This document shows positions 12,021 to 23,260 of a stretch of DNA of 64,000 bases, piece after piece. The stretch covers positions 856,001 through 920,000 of the forward strand of contig JACDTU010000005.1 in assembly GCA_022376465.1 (NCBI GenBank), given 5' to 3'. The notes below the pieces were generated by a model, which saw nothing but the letters and a program-made list of their open reading frames with translations, had not been told where the DNA came from and made no database searches. The position numbers and the translations under genes were made by a program. Each line of letters begins with the position of its first letter. Positions within the stretch are counted from its first letter, which is position 1. The stretch comes from Cubamyces lactineus. Lineage: Eukaryota; Basidiomycota; Agaricomycetes; Polyporales; Polyporaceae.

Positions 12021-13047
12021 ATCAATGATATGCTTTGGTTGCAACAGCCGCGGTAGATTCTGGTAGAGTGCTGAAGCTGTAGATGAGCCTATGAAGATGG
12101 CGAATTGTCAGGATGGATTCCGCACCAAGCCGTGGTATTGTGGAGGGTGTAAGTACTACTGGGGAAGTCTCTAAGCGATTCTCAGCGATGCTGGAGCACT
12201 TTGTTGGGCCTGAGGGTAGGTTACCAGCGTGTTAAAGCACATTGAGCCGATATTCAACTTCAAGTTCCAACCCAGGCCGAGGCTACTGCCGTAGCACCAT
12301 TTGAGCTCAAATTGGCGTTCGCTGCATTACATCAATATTAATTCCTTACTAACTGTTCACATTCCGCCCGCAAAGGCTGCAACGTCGAGGACAATTTGCG
12401 CCACCTTGAGATTAGTTAATCGTAGCGTTGCCTACCGCGTCTCTGAGGGGCCGGAGTAGCCGCAATACTTGTCAGACAGGTGACGGAGGAAGCGTGTCGT
12501 GAACTCATTTGAATTGCCACTCCCTAGCTGGTATATCTCTTGAGCTGCAGACTCTAGCTAGTCTAGCTACTGCAGGTAAGCTACAGCCCGAGTCAGTTTG
12601 GATGAAGTAGCATATTATAGAAAGTCTCCTCAGTACTGAAGTGCATCATTGTTTTCTATAGCGAGTAATTATCGTTACGCACGTGCGGTCAAGATTTGGC
12701 ATACAACGGGCGCTTGAGCGTCCTTCAGCTTCTTGGAATTGACGGCGATGGACATGTGCCTCGAGGTGCATCTATAATAGCAGCCTTCGACGTATGCTTT
12801 CGGCAGCCTCGGCGCCGGATTCAACCTGATCTCTACGCGCGAAGCTGGGGAAGTAGCATATAAGGGGGGCTCTGCTTCAGCTGCCCACGTAGAACGTGGG
12901 CTTCAGCTCTTGCGTCCGCTCCATCGTGGACTCGGGGATAAGTAACTACAGGTCAGCCTCATTGTAGTTTTGATCTCGGTCAGCTCACTCACATGAATCG
13001 CAGTCGCATAGGGGATCCACACGTCTGTGGGACACTACTCGATCGTC
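12021..13047. other. intergenic region between DcpS and phosphoesterase genes
   Basis: About 1 kb lies between the divergent starts at 12020 (minus) and 13048 (plus). No coding segment with family similarity was found. The part nearest 13048 holds a TATA-like element and may include a 5' leader. The middle (about 12150-12750) is relatively AT-rich for this window and has no long open frame. Confidence 0.6.
12859..12864 (+). promoter_or_regulatory. TATA-like element upstream of phosphoesterase
   Basis: The hexamer TATAAG lies 184 bp before the ATG at 13048 and is followed by a G-rich run. The distance is compatible with a leader of roughly 150 nt. Assignment is by consensus only. Confidence 0.35.
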
Positions 13048-14873
13048 ATGTTGCTATTCTGGTGCGCTATAGTCCCAGTGGCTGTCGCTTTCCCAGTCGC
13101 ACAGACCAAATACGGCCTCTCGCGTAGTCAGTATCTCTATAAGAACTCGTGCTCACACACATCTAACATCCTGTCTGGTTTAGGTCTGTCTCAGGCTTAT
13201 TCTGGTGCGCTAGTCGGACGCCAGGACATAGACCTTAACCCATACGCGTTCAAGCCGCGCCTCACGTTCCGGTCAGACGGCACCTTCAAAATCACCGTCT
13301 TCTCGGACCTGCACTATGGCGAGAACCCCTGGGACGCTTGGGGCCTTCAGCAGGACGTGGATAGTACACAGCTGATGAATACCGTCCTCGAAGATGAAGA
13401 ACCGGACTACGTGTACGTAGCTGTGGCATCTCGATCGCCTCTACCCTAAGCGTGGCACACTCATGACTTCCTCCATAGTGTTCTGAACGGCGATCTGATT
13501 ACTGGGGAAAGTCAGTGATATCATCCGTATTGCTTGGGTCTGTTGCTAAATGCACGTCGCAGACACCTTCCGCCAGAATTCTACGAAGCTCATAGACGAG
13601 ATCGTCGCACCGCTGAACAGGCTCAAGATTCCCTTCTCTTCTACTCATGGGGTGAGCCTGCATTGCCGCCATGGCGCAATGTTATAGCGCTTATTATGAT
13701 CTACAGAATCATGACAATGAACCGAACATCACGCACGCTGAGGAGATCAGGAGGGAGCAGCTCGTCGCCCCTCTCAGTTACACGCGTGCGGCACCCGCGT
13801 GGGCGGACGGTGAAGGGTACGGTCCGGGAACATACTGGGTGCCGGTAAGTCCGCATCCTTGGGTTGTCCGAAGTTTGAGCTCATGTGTTACGAACACGGA
13901 CACAGGTGTATACGAAGAACACAGGTGAGCGAAAGTACCAGCGTGAAAAGTCACTCTAACTCCTAGTATGTACGAAGATAAGGCCCCGTCGCTTATCCTG
14001 TGGTTCTTCGACTCTCGAGGTAACGTCGCGCTCTGTATAATGTTCATAACCTTGTCCGCTCATCATGGTTTGCGTATAGGTGGATTCAGTGAGGGCGCAA
14101 ACTCTACCGCCCTGCCCGATTGGGTGGACGCGAGCGTGGCGGATTGGATCACGCTCACCGTCTCCCAGATGGACGCAGCATGGGGGCCCGCAGAGCAAGT
14201 TGCGAGGGGTTCCCTGGTATTCGTTCATATTCCGCCGTGAGTCTAGCTATCACCTTGATACTGGCAATTTGGTTGACAAGAAGCATTCTGAATCACAGTA
14301 ATGCCGTGCAAGCTCTCCAACCTGGGCTGAATAGTACCCAAGACCCTGGCCTCAACGGTGTGTAGAGTGGTCTTTTCAAACTCGACGATTCATTGACCGT
14401 GTGCCATGCAGCCGATCTCCTTGGCGAAGGATCTACGCAGGCAACCAGCGATCCTGCAAACAACGGGAAGGACCAGCCATATTGGGATGCGGTCAACGCC
14501 CAAATCAAGAACCTCCATGGCGTGATCTCTGGGCATGGTGCGTTTCTTCGTCGCACGCCTTCGGGCATAGCTGAACACGCATATGTAGACCACGGCAACG
14601 AGTGGTGCAAACGCGAGCCTACCAAGAACGTAATCTTCTGTTTCGACAAGCACTCTGGGTGAGCCGTGATCAATGTTACGAACGATTGACAGATAGCGGG
14701 ACTCATCGTGGGCTGGGTGCAGATACGGAGGTTACAGCGACGCAGGGTGGGGCCATGGTGTGCGCAATGTCGTCTTCAGGTCGCCCGATCCAAGCATCGG
14801 ACCAGAGACTTGGATCAGGATGGAGGATGGGGAGACGCATGCGCGGATCATCATGGACGATTCGTACAATTAG
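13048..14873 (+). CDS. secreted calcineurin-like metallophosphoesterase
   Basis: The protein has about 420 residues in roughly eleven exons. It starts with a hydrophobic signal peptide (MLLFWCAIVPVAVAFPVAQ) and carries the metallophosphoesterase blocks in order: VFSDLHYGEN (metal-binding D and H), VLNGDLITGE (GD), STHGNHDN (GNH-D), then SGHDHGNEW and GYSDAGWGHGVRN with the C-terminal metal-binding histidines. Closest families known to me are the fungal Dcr2/Sia1-like purple-acid-type phosphatases. Clear introns are 13413-13478, 13511-13562, 13652-13706, 13845-13905, 14020-14079, 14237-14298, 14358-14411, 14538-14588 and 14659-14722. The junction near 13925-13967 is unresolved by one base of phase. 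A frame-neutral 60 bp intron candidate lies at 13124-13183. Confidence 0.85.
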
Positions 14874-15625
14874 CCAATCGAGGCCTACCTGAGGCTACCT
14901 CCAGCCGTGGCTGATTTGCACTTATGCGGGACGACAAGGATACACAGCGTAGCAAGTCGAGCAATCTGATTAGGGAATGATATACCATTATATATGCGTA
15001 CATGAATGTGTGCGACAGATAGTCGGATGACCACAGTGTTAGATGGATCCGATAGAACAGCCGCACGGTCGACGAGAGCCACAAGGGTCTCGCGTCGAGC
15101 CTCGCGATATTGCACGCATGTCCACCCAACCTTCCTATTGCCTTGCGGCAGTCCAGCGGGCTCTTTGTTGGTGCGAAGCGGAAACAGGCCCAGGACGGAA
15201 TAAATCCTACCAAGCTCGCGGATTCACGCAGACTTTACCATAGTACGCTTAAAATAGATGAGATACGCCTGAATGCATACAAGCAAGGAGAAATCTTCAC
15301 GAGTTGACAAGACGATGTTGTAGAATGCAGAGCAAGAATGATTCGGAGGACAAGACGAGTGGCGCTCAATGCGCGACGCGACGTGGCTAACGTATTGTTG
15401 TTGTGTGTTTGTGCTGCGGCGAGTGCCGGGCCATTGTTCGAATGGGAGACAGGGGTAGACGCCCAGACTGAATCTGTTGTCTGACTCTCTGGCCAGAGGT
15501 TGCCATCGCCATAAACCCACATTCCGTGCTGAGCCGCCCTTTTCTCTTTCCACCACACCTCCATCTCCCTACCACATCTCGTGTGCATCGCGTTTATTCC
15601 CTCACGACAAGTGTCTTTCTGCGCG
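14874..15625. other. intergenic region, no gene seen
   Basis: This is the 3' flank of the phosphoesterase and the 5' flank of the next plus-strand gene. A minus-strand open frame overlaps the region but continues into the antisense of the downstream gene and has no signal peptide or motif. The last ~100 bases before 15626 are C/T-rich, as is common near fungal transcription starts. Confidence 0.5.
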
Positions 15626-17100
15626 ATGCCGAGAACTCGAGGCGCGGTCAAACCTTCCGCAGGCGGCCCAGCACTCGTCCCCGCACCCGCCCCACTCCCC
15701 GAACGTGCAACAGCAGCTTCTTCATCTTCATCGATGGCGTCGAAGAGACCTCCCATACGGCGTGCTTCCTCTGCTATGCCCGCTCTTCCCCCAACGCCTC
15801 CAAGGACGACCCACAAGCGCAAGCGCCGTTCACGCTCGCGTGTTACCGACTCGTCGTCCGAGGAGGAAGATGAACTCGAGGTGCCGGTCGTGGACTCAGA
15901 TGGGGAGGACGAGAGGGCTAGCGGGGACCCACAGCGCAAGGTCGGCGCGTTGGTCATTGGCCACAAGCGGCGGCGGATGCTCACTCTGGACGCCATCGCG
16001 GAGGAGCTCAGCGAGGCCACCGCAGAGGACGCGTTTTGGTTGGGCGAACCCCCCGCAGGAAAGTCATCGGGACACGCTGGAGCGGCGAGTAGCGAATCGA
16101 AACCGAGGCACAAGGTGGTGAAGAACAGAGGGCCAAGCAGGGCACGATCGCGCACGCGTTCGCCGTCGTCTTCTCCCCCGCCGGCACCGCACCTCTTACG
16201 GCGTGGTCATACTGGTCTGCTATCTCCGCCTGCGTCGCGTCGCGCTCCTGCTATCGTGCCACGGCCTGCGACGCCTCCGCCGGAGCCCGTACCCAGCAAA
16301 GAGAAGGGCAAAGCGCCCGAACACCCAGAGCGCGACTCGCCACACAATCCTTTCCTGGTGACCGACTCTCCAGCGTCGGGGCCTCCTAGCGATGTGCTCA
16401 GCTCGCCCGAACCGCGCACGCCTAAGAAGCACGTGGAACCACCCACTTTGACCTACGTTTTGTGCGTCTTTTTCCAACTTTCCTCCCCTCCCATCCTTGT
16501 CCGCATGGATGTGTCCCTGCTATTGACCTGCTGCATGGTGGCTGATATTGTTTGTTCCTTTGCAGCCGTGGCGTGAAGACCTTGATGGCGAATCCGCACT
16601 ATCGCTCTCCTGGTGCGGCTGAAGAGGCTGCTGCGGCCGAGGCACGCGCTCGGCTTCCTGTTGACCACCCTGACTTCTCTCCGTCTGATAACTGCGAGCC
16701 CAAGCTGCTATTCCCCGAGGCACGGCGCACCCGCAGGCGGGCTCACACCGTTATCGAAGCGCCTACCTCACCCACACCACGAGGCACCAAACGCCGCTCT
16801 GGATCCCACTCGTCCAGCGAAGGGGAGCAAACCCGCAACAGGGCTAGTGGGAATGGCAAAGCGAAGGCACCTGCAGCTGGTCCGACCGCCGTGGTGGGAG
16901 CAGAGGAAGAGGACGTTGCTGCAATGTCCGCAGCCCTGGCCGAACGGGTCGCGAAACGCATGCGGAAGGGCATCTACGCAGATGGAGAGGCGCCGCGCAC
17001 GCGTCCGAGCAGCAGCGCGAGCGATGAGCTGCCGCGGATGCCTGAGAAGGATCGCAGCGACCCGATCAAGCGTGCTATGGGCCCTGTGCGCCCGCGTTGA
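15626..17100 (+). CDS. hypothetical basic, disordered protein
   Basis: Two exons, 15626-16461 and 16566-17100, give 456 residues; the 104 bp intron is in phase 2 and the junction restores TYVFRGVKTLMANP. The N-terminal half is Ser/Pro/Arg-rich with nuclear-localisation-like patches (KRKRRSRSR near residue 70; HKRRRM near 115) and an acidic run between them. The C-terminal exon has a compact block (DFSPSDNCEPKLLFPEARR) followed by Ala/Glu-rich and Arg-rich sequence. No known domain was recognised. Basic patches suggest a nuclear protein, which is inference. The start at 15626 is the first ATG of the frame in good context; upstream codons in this frame are non-ATG. Confidence 0.7.
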
Positions 17101-17866
17101 GCACACGCGAACCTCTCGTCATGGCATGGCGCACGCCGTTCTTTGCTCCTCATCGGTCTTTGTCTCGTTCTTGCTTACCTTCTTTGCGTCTTGTCTCTCG
17201 TTTCCTCGATGTTGTACACGTCCCCTCCTCGCCGTAGAGCGTTTGTTGTTGTGATACCTCCCATCGCTATCCCTCCGGCTCTCACTCTATTCCTATCCCT
17301 ATCTTCCGCTCTTCCTTAACCTCCTCTCCTCTCTTGTGGCAATCTTGATTTGTCCCACCTCGACTGCGTATCCACCCTTGCGACACCTCATCCTATTCTC
17401 CATCCTATCCCTCTACCTCAGCACCCCCGCATCCTAACCCCCTCCGCCTCACCGCGCCACGCTTACACTTGCGTGTGCCTCCCGCGATACGCACCCTATG
17501 CGACACCCTATCCCGCCTCCTCTCCCTTCTCATCATCCCCACGTCTTATCCGTGCTCGTGCTATGACCAGTGCTCTATCGTCCGCTTCCTTTTGATGATC
17601 CTATTGGCAGTACAATATATACAGTCGAGCTCGATGCCTCCGTTATTGATATGCTACGTATACGTACACGTCCCACGTCGTACCTTGAATGTTATGCCCT
17701 ACGCCGTATGTGTTAGGCTACGGTTTTTGACGCATATATTCCGCGTGCCCCCGAGTGCCGTGAGCAATTTGAAATTAACTAGGTACGCTCAATCTAGCTG
17801 TACAGGTAGGGCATGGAGTAGACTTGGACGTCGACCCTGCGGCTTTCTTGGTACGCACGCCGAATG
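17101..17866. other. convergent intergenic region with long pyrimidine-rich tract
   Basis: The region sits between the 3' ends of the hypothetical gene (plus) and the first P450 (minus). From about 17240 to 17560 the plus strand is strikingly C/T-rich, with repeated CCTATCCCT-like units, then becomes AT-rich around 17600-17800. No coding potential was recognised. Confidence 0.55.
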
Positions 17867-20285
17867 CTAAACCGTGCTTCTGTATCTCGCCACCTTTAGC
17901 CACATCTCTGGGGTGCTGCCCTCCGGTCCGACCGTAGGAAAGATGAGCCCAGAGTTGTTCCAGTGGATGGGCTTGTCCGGGGACAGTTCGAAGGTGAAGT
18001 TGGAGACCAGAAGAGAGAGGACGATTTCTGTGATGTTGCGGACGTTCATGTGAGTGGGACCGATGATAGGTGAGGTAAAACCAAAGAAATATACGTACTC
18101 ATCTCAACCAAGGTGAATTTGTAACCGCTGTCATGAGTCATGAGAGTCGTGCGTTGGTGTCAGTGCCGCTGCCAGGTAACCGTGTTGATCGCCATTGACT
18201 CACATGCATGCATGAGCGCCGCCAGAGAAAGTCATGCTATGGGGACGGTGAGCACATTGTCTAAGTCCTCCTAAACCAAGGTCGAGCACGTACAGATGTG
18301 CCCACGGTCCGGGAACGGAGGCCTGTTCAATCGTACGTGGTAGAGGTGCGAGCCAGCGCTCAGGCTTCCACTCATCGGCGTCCTCGCCCCATAGTTCCTT
18401 GTTGCGATTGCACGCAGAAATGGAGTAGACGACGATGGTGCCTTTGGGGATGAAGACACTGTCGAGGAGGGATCCGTCCGTTGCACGTACGGGCTTGGAG
18501 AAGGGAAGGGTCGTGTCGCGGTATGCCCTAGATGGATGGGTAAGATAAGCCAAACGGCGTATAAATCGGGGTTCGAGGAGTGTGTACTTACTGACGATGG
18601 CCTATTGGTGTGAGTGGGTAACTGGACAAAGTAGACAAAGACGGCAACGGTGAGCAAAAACCGCCGTCCTCTCTCATAATCACTTACAGCCGCAGCGTTT
18701 CTTTACAGATAGCGTCCAAATACGGGAGCGTGTCGATCACGTCGTAAGGGAGGTCATTGTCATCGCTGGCGGCCAATATCTCCTTTCTCAGCCTCAGTTG
18801 AGCATCCGATCGCTCGCACAGGATGTGGAGAATCTTCGCGAGGGCGTTGGAGGTCGAATCGGTCGCCGCGAAGAGCAATGTCCTTTTGTATTCAGCCTGT
18901 CAGCGAGTCCGTTTGACTCTGGAGGGCAATAAACATACGAGATTTGAGCTACGAGTTGGTTGTCCGGAAGTTTGTCTTCAATCGAAGCTTGGCTATTTGC
19001 TTGTACTACGCCCGGCACACCCCATGAGACCTTGAACGATATGTCAAAGATGGAAGGGACCTACATAGAATCGTCATGATATCGCTCCCACCCTGGAGGT
19101 CGCCGCTCTCCAACGCCGCTTTCTTGCTCATGACGATCTCGGCCGACTTGTCATGTAGAGTCTTCGCAATACCACACAGTTCTCGCATCGTCCGCTGTGG
19201 ACTATGCTCGATGATCCATTCCCAGATAGGCCCGAGTCCCGTTTTGCGCGACCACGCTAATCCTTGGTGGTACGGCATCGCCTCGGGCCTAAAGAATAGC
19301 GGCCTGCCATGTGTATCCTCTATGTGAGCTGGGTCGGTCTACATAGATGGCGCGATACGTACGAGTAGTTCTTCAGCGCACCCACGAAGGTATCCTCCCC
19401 AGACTCTTCTACAAGAGGATCAAGCGAGCAACCGAGACCCGCCTGGCCAATGAACTCCAGGCTAGTTCTGCCCATCCACTCAAGCAAGTTCAGCTCCTTC
19501 TGCTCGTCCTCAACAATTTGTGAGAGGGCGGACACGAGCTTCCAGACATGTATCAGCTGAAAGATTCCATACGCGACGTCTGAGCCGCTCTTACCCTGTG
19601 CGATACCTCGTAGAAGGTAGGCGTCAGATTCTTGATGTGCTTCGTAGTGAAGACGCCATTGAGCATCTTTCGCTGCTTCTTGTGTGTCTCGCCTAGCACG
19701 GGACCAGTCAGTAAAGCTGCATTTTTGAAGCCAGGAGGTGACTCAAAGCAGACCTGATACGCTAGCCATACCAGGTCCTAGAAAGTAGTTGAACCCCCTT
19801 ATTTCCACGAGGGAAGCGTCAACAAACGATACTTGACATCTTGCGATGTGTACTACTCACTCTACAAACCAGTCGATGCGGTCATATGATGGCCCATCCT
19901 TGGTCAAGATGCTGTAGACTGCGACGGGATCATAGGTATAAACCCAGTTTGCCTGGATGGACGTCAGACAGTTTCTTGCTGGAGTTCATGTCCACAACGA
20001 TCACACGTACTCCAAAAGGGGCTTTGAGTTTCACCACGGAGCCATAGACGCTCTCAATCATCCTTTGGAACACGTCACCTTCTCGCGAAGTGAGCCCTTG
20101 TGCGTGTCCTATACTCTATAGGATAAGCTCGCAGGCCCTCCTGTATGAAAAAAAAAACAACGTGACATACCTGACAGCCACGACTTTGAAGGAGGTCCTG
20201 GAAGCTTGTCTATGGCAGACGGCTTCCGCAGAAACCATCTCGTCATCCAAAGCAACACAGCACAGACTACCAGAAGAAAAAACAT
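17867..20285 (-). CDS. cytochrome P450 monooxygenase (first copy)
   Basis: This is a membrane-anchored, haem-thiolate monooxygenase. It begins with a hydrophobic anchor (MFFLLVVCAVLLWMTRWF) and a Pro hinge (KLPGPPSK). Family motifs follow: I-helix LLFAATDSTSNALAK, K-helix ExxR in CKETLRL, WKPERW, and the haem loop FSGGAHACIG with the Cys ligand. The loop is assembled across an intron and has His where most P450s have Arg. About a dozen short introns interrupt it; the first three are 20170-20109, 20010-19953 and 19860-19798, and middle boundaries are approximate. The C-terminus runs to MWLKVARYRSTV at 17867. Expected length is about 530-550 residues. A tandem paralogue lies directly upstream at 20816-23260. 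The substrate is unknown. Confidence 0.88.
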
Positions 20286-20815
20286 GGTAATAGGCCCCAG
20301 AAAACGGAACAAAGGAAGTTGTAAAGCGGGTACAAGGTCCGAGCCTATATATTTGGTGGCAAGTCGTAGCCTGCGGGACTGCGGACGCTACAGAAGAAGG
20401 TTAGGTTCTGTCAGTGGTGCACTAAACGCTTGTCCTCGTGCCCGACTCAGTATGGTGTGTTGGTAGAGCAAAAGCCCGTATCTTCGAGATTTTTATCCTG
20501 GAGCGGGGAATCGCAGTTTCAACCGCTAAGTCGGGTCCGACGCTGCGCTTTGGAGTCACTGCGTCCTCCGGCTCCGGTACACAATCACCAAACACACACA
20601 AACACTAAGCCGCTAAGTACTTCACAAATAGCAGGAGCTCAGCCATTCAGAAGGTTGTAGATAAATGCATCCACACGGCGACTATAAATATCCGAAAGGA
20701 CGACCAAAACGCTCTGAGTCGGCATCGATGGTTTGCCGCATATTCAGGTCCAGGCACTCTACTGCGCTAGCACTGCGGCCAGGGATCAACCTGAATCAAC
20801 AGACGGAACCAGGTA
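20286..20815. other. intergenic spacer between the two P450 genes
   Basis: This 530 bp spacer is promoter of the first P450 and 3' flank of the second. An AT-rich TATAT-like element near 20345-20355, about 60 bp before the ATG at 20285, is the best core-promoter candidate. No gene was seen. Confidence 0.5.
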
Positions 20816-23260
20816 TCACTGGCGGTCGTCGCCACGATATTTCTCGACCTTCAGCCACATCTCCGGGTTGTTGCTGTCCACCCCCGTGCTTGGATACAGG
20901 ACCCCAGAATGGTTCCAGAAGACCGACTTCTCAGTCGAAGGCTCGAAGGTGAAGTTCGCTATCAGCAGCGAAAGAACGACCTCTGCAATATCAAAGTTCG
21001 TCTATAGCCGAGTCTGATAATGACGTGTGACATACGTACTCATTTCCAGGATTGCGAACTTATATCCGCTGGATGTGAAGGAGATCAACCTGTGATGTCT
21101 ATTCTCGGCGGAGTGGGAGCACTTACATGCAAGCGCGTCCGCCCGCAAGGAAAGACATGCTTTCACCAGCCATCAGTTCCCTGACTCCGATGGCTCTCGC
21201 TGAAACATAGATGAAGCAACATACAGATGCGCGAAAGGCCCAGGGATGGACACCTCTTCAAGCGCGCGCGGCAACGGCGAGAGCCACCTCTCCGGCTTCC
21301 ACTCGTCTGCGTCTTCTCCCCAGAGCTCTTTGTTGCAGTTGCACGCCGGGAGGCTGATCAGCACGATCGATCCTTTGGGGACGAAGACACTCTCGATACA
21401 TGACCCGTCGGTGGCTTTGACTGGCGATGATAATGGGAGCGTGGTGTCTTGGACCGCCCTGCGGTTGTGTGGTGAGCGCCGACGCGATAGCGAATCACGA
21501 GGTACCGAGCCAGGGAAGGTGATGTCGGTACCGCAAACTTACTGTCGATAATTCACAGGTGACGGTGAGTACCTATTGGCCGTCGTGAGCATGCCTGGTT
21601 GTGCTCAGCAATTCGCGATAGCACAGCTTACACTCTCAGAGTCTCTTTGCACACCGCGTCGAGGTAAGGCAACGTGTCGAGCACGTCGTACGGCAGGTCG
21701 TTCCCATCACGGGCATCCAGAATCTCTTTGCGCAGCTTCGTTTGGACTTCGGGTCGCTGTGACAAGATGTGCAACGTCCGCGCGAGAGCGTTTGAGGTGG
21801 TGTCAGTTGCTGCGAACAGAAGGGTCCTACTCGTGGGAAACGAGAATATGGTTCAGTGATGGGTGCACTGTTCCGAGGGCTGGAATGGCCAAACGTACGA
21901 TATCTGCGCGACCAGCTCGTCATCGCTCAACCGGTCCCGAATCTCTGCTGCACTGTTCGCTTTCACTATAATGATCACTTCAGATCATACTCAGGGCAGA
22001 CTCGGAAGATACGCACGCAAGACGCTCATGATGTCTTTACCATCGCCACTTCCATGCTCGCCATTCTCCAAGGCGGCTTTCTTGCGTTTGATGATGTCGG
22101 CGGAAGTGTCGTGTAAGACACGCGTGACCGCTCGCAGGTCTCGGATAGTCTTGCTAGGACTGTAATCAACGATCCAGCGCGATACCCAAGGGATGCCGAT
22201 CTTGTCCAGGAACGTGATGGTCTGGTGGTACACCATACCAGGAGTGGAGAAGTACAGCGGTCTGTAGACACGACTGTGTAAGTGATCAGACGTCAGCGAC
22301 CGACATAATCCCTACATGTAGCTCTTGACGGCCGCCGCAAATGGGTGCGTTGACGTATCTTCAACGAGAGGGTCAAACGAATGTCCGATGCCGGCTTGAG
22401 CGATCAACTCCAGGGCTGTCCGGCCTAGCCAGCTCAGCACGTCAACATCCTTTGGCCCGTCCTGCAATTTGTTCGAGATACCGGTGACGAGCTGTGAAGG
22501 AAAAGAGGCTGAGCCTTGCGACATCGTGTTATGAATGGTACGCCTTGCCTTGTGCGAGACCTCGTAGAAGGTAGGCAGCAATTCCCGCATATGCTTCGTC
22601 GAGAAGACCGGATGCAGCAATTTGCGTTGCTTCTTGTGCTGGTCGCCTGATCAGACGGTCAGGCCCTTTATGTAGGCAGCCGACTGCTTGTTGGGACAGT
22701 GAAGACGTACCCGTCACGCTGAGAAGACCCGGTCCAAAGAAAAAATTCGCACTTCTGGAGGATGTAAGTTAGTGTAAGATAATGCCAATAGCATCGAGCA
22801 TCAAGGATTCCTAGCTGAAACTTACTTCGCGAACCACTCCATCTCATCATAGGATGCCTGATCCTTCGCAAAGATACTGTATACTGCCACAGGGTCGTAC
22901 GTATATAACCAATTCATCTGCGAGATGCTTGAGCTTCGCCATGGCATCACCGATAGCAAGCGTTTTCGAAACCCACGCCAAGAGGCCCTTTGACCTTCGC
23001 TAGGGACCCGTACACGCTTTCAAGAGACCTGTAAAACGGAGTAGCATCCCGTGAGGAGAGCTCCTTGATATGGCCTAGTGATATGTGGGACCGTTCACCT
23101 ATGGTCCGCGCGGGTCTAAATGACTAGATTACGTACCTGCTAGCCAAGTCTTCGCCGGGGGTCCCCGGATCTTCTCGATTCCCGTCCCAGTGGGGTGCTT
23201 TCGCGGACGCTGTAGTAGCCACACTATTAGTAGAACCGCGCAGAGAACGAGTACGAGCAT
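20816..23260 (-). CDS. cytochrome P450 monooxygenase (second copy)
   Basis: This tandem paralogue of the 17.9-20.3 kb P450 has the same orientation and motif order. The N-terminal anchor is MLVLVLCAVLLIVWLLQ, with the hinge IRGPPAKTW. The I-helix is canonical here (LLFAATDTTSNALA), ExxR appears as CKETLR, then WKPERWL and the haem loop FLAGGRACM, with the usual Arg before the Cys. The C-terminus matches the other copy (NPEMWLKVEKYR). Many 50-60 bp introns are present; only the outer boundaries are confidently placed. The pair likely arose by local duplication. Oxidation of hydrophobic small molecules at the ER membrane is expected from the family; the actual substrate cannot be read from sequence. 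Confidence 0.88.

Noticed and set aside
15235..16155. 306-codon open frame on the minus strand
   Set aside because: It runs antisense through the exon of the 15626-17100 gene and into intergenic DNA; no splice-linked or family support.
19590..19700. Possible one-base frameshift in the first P450 near the THKKQRK exon
   Set aside because: My hand count of bases at the line boundary was not reliable enough to separate a true deletion from a counting slip, and flanking exons look intact.
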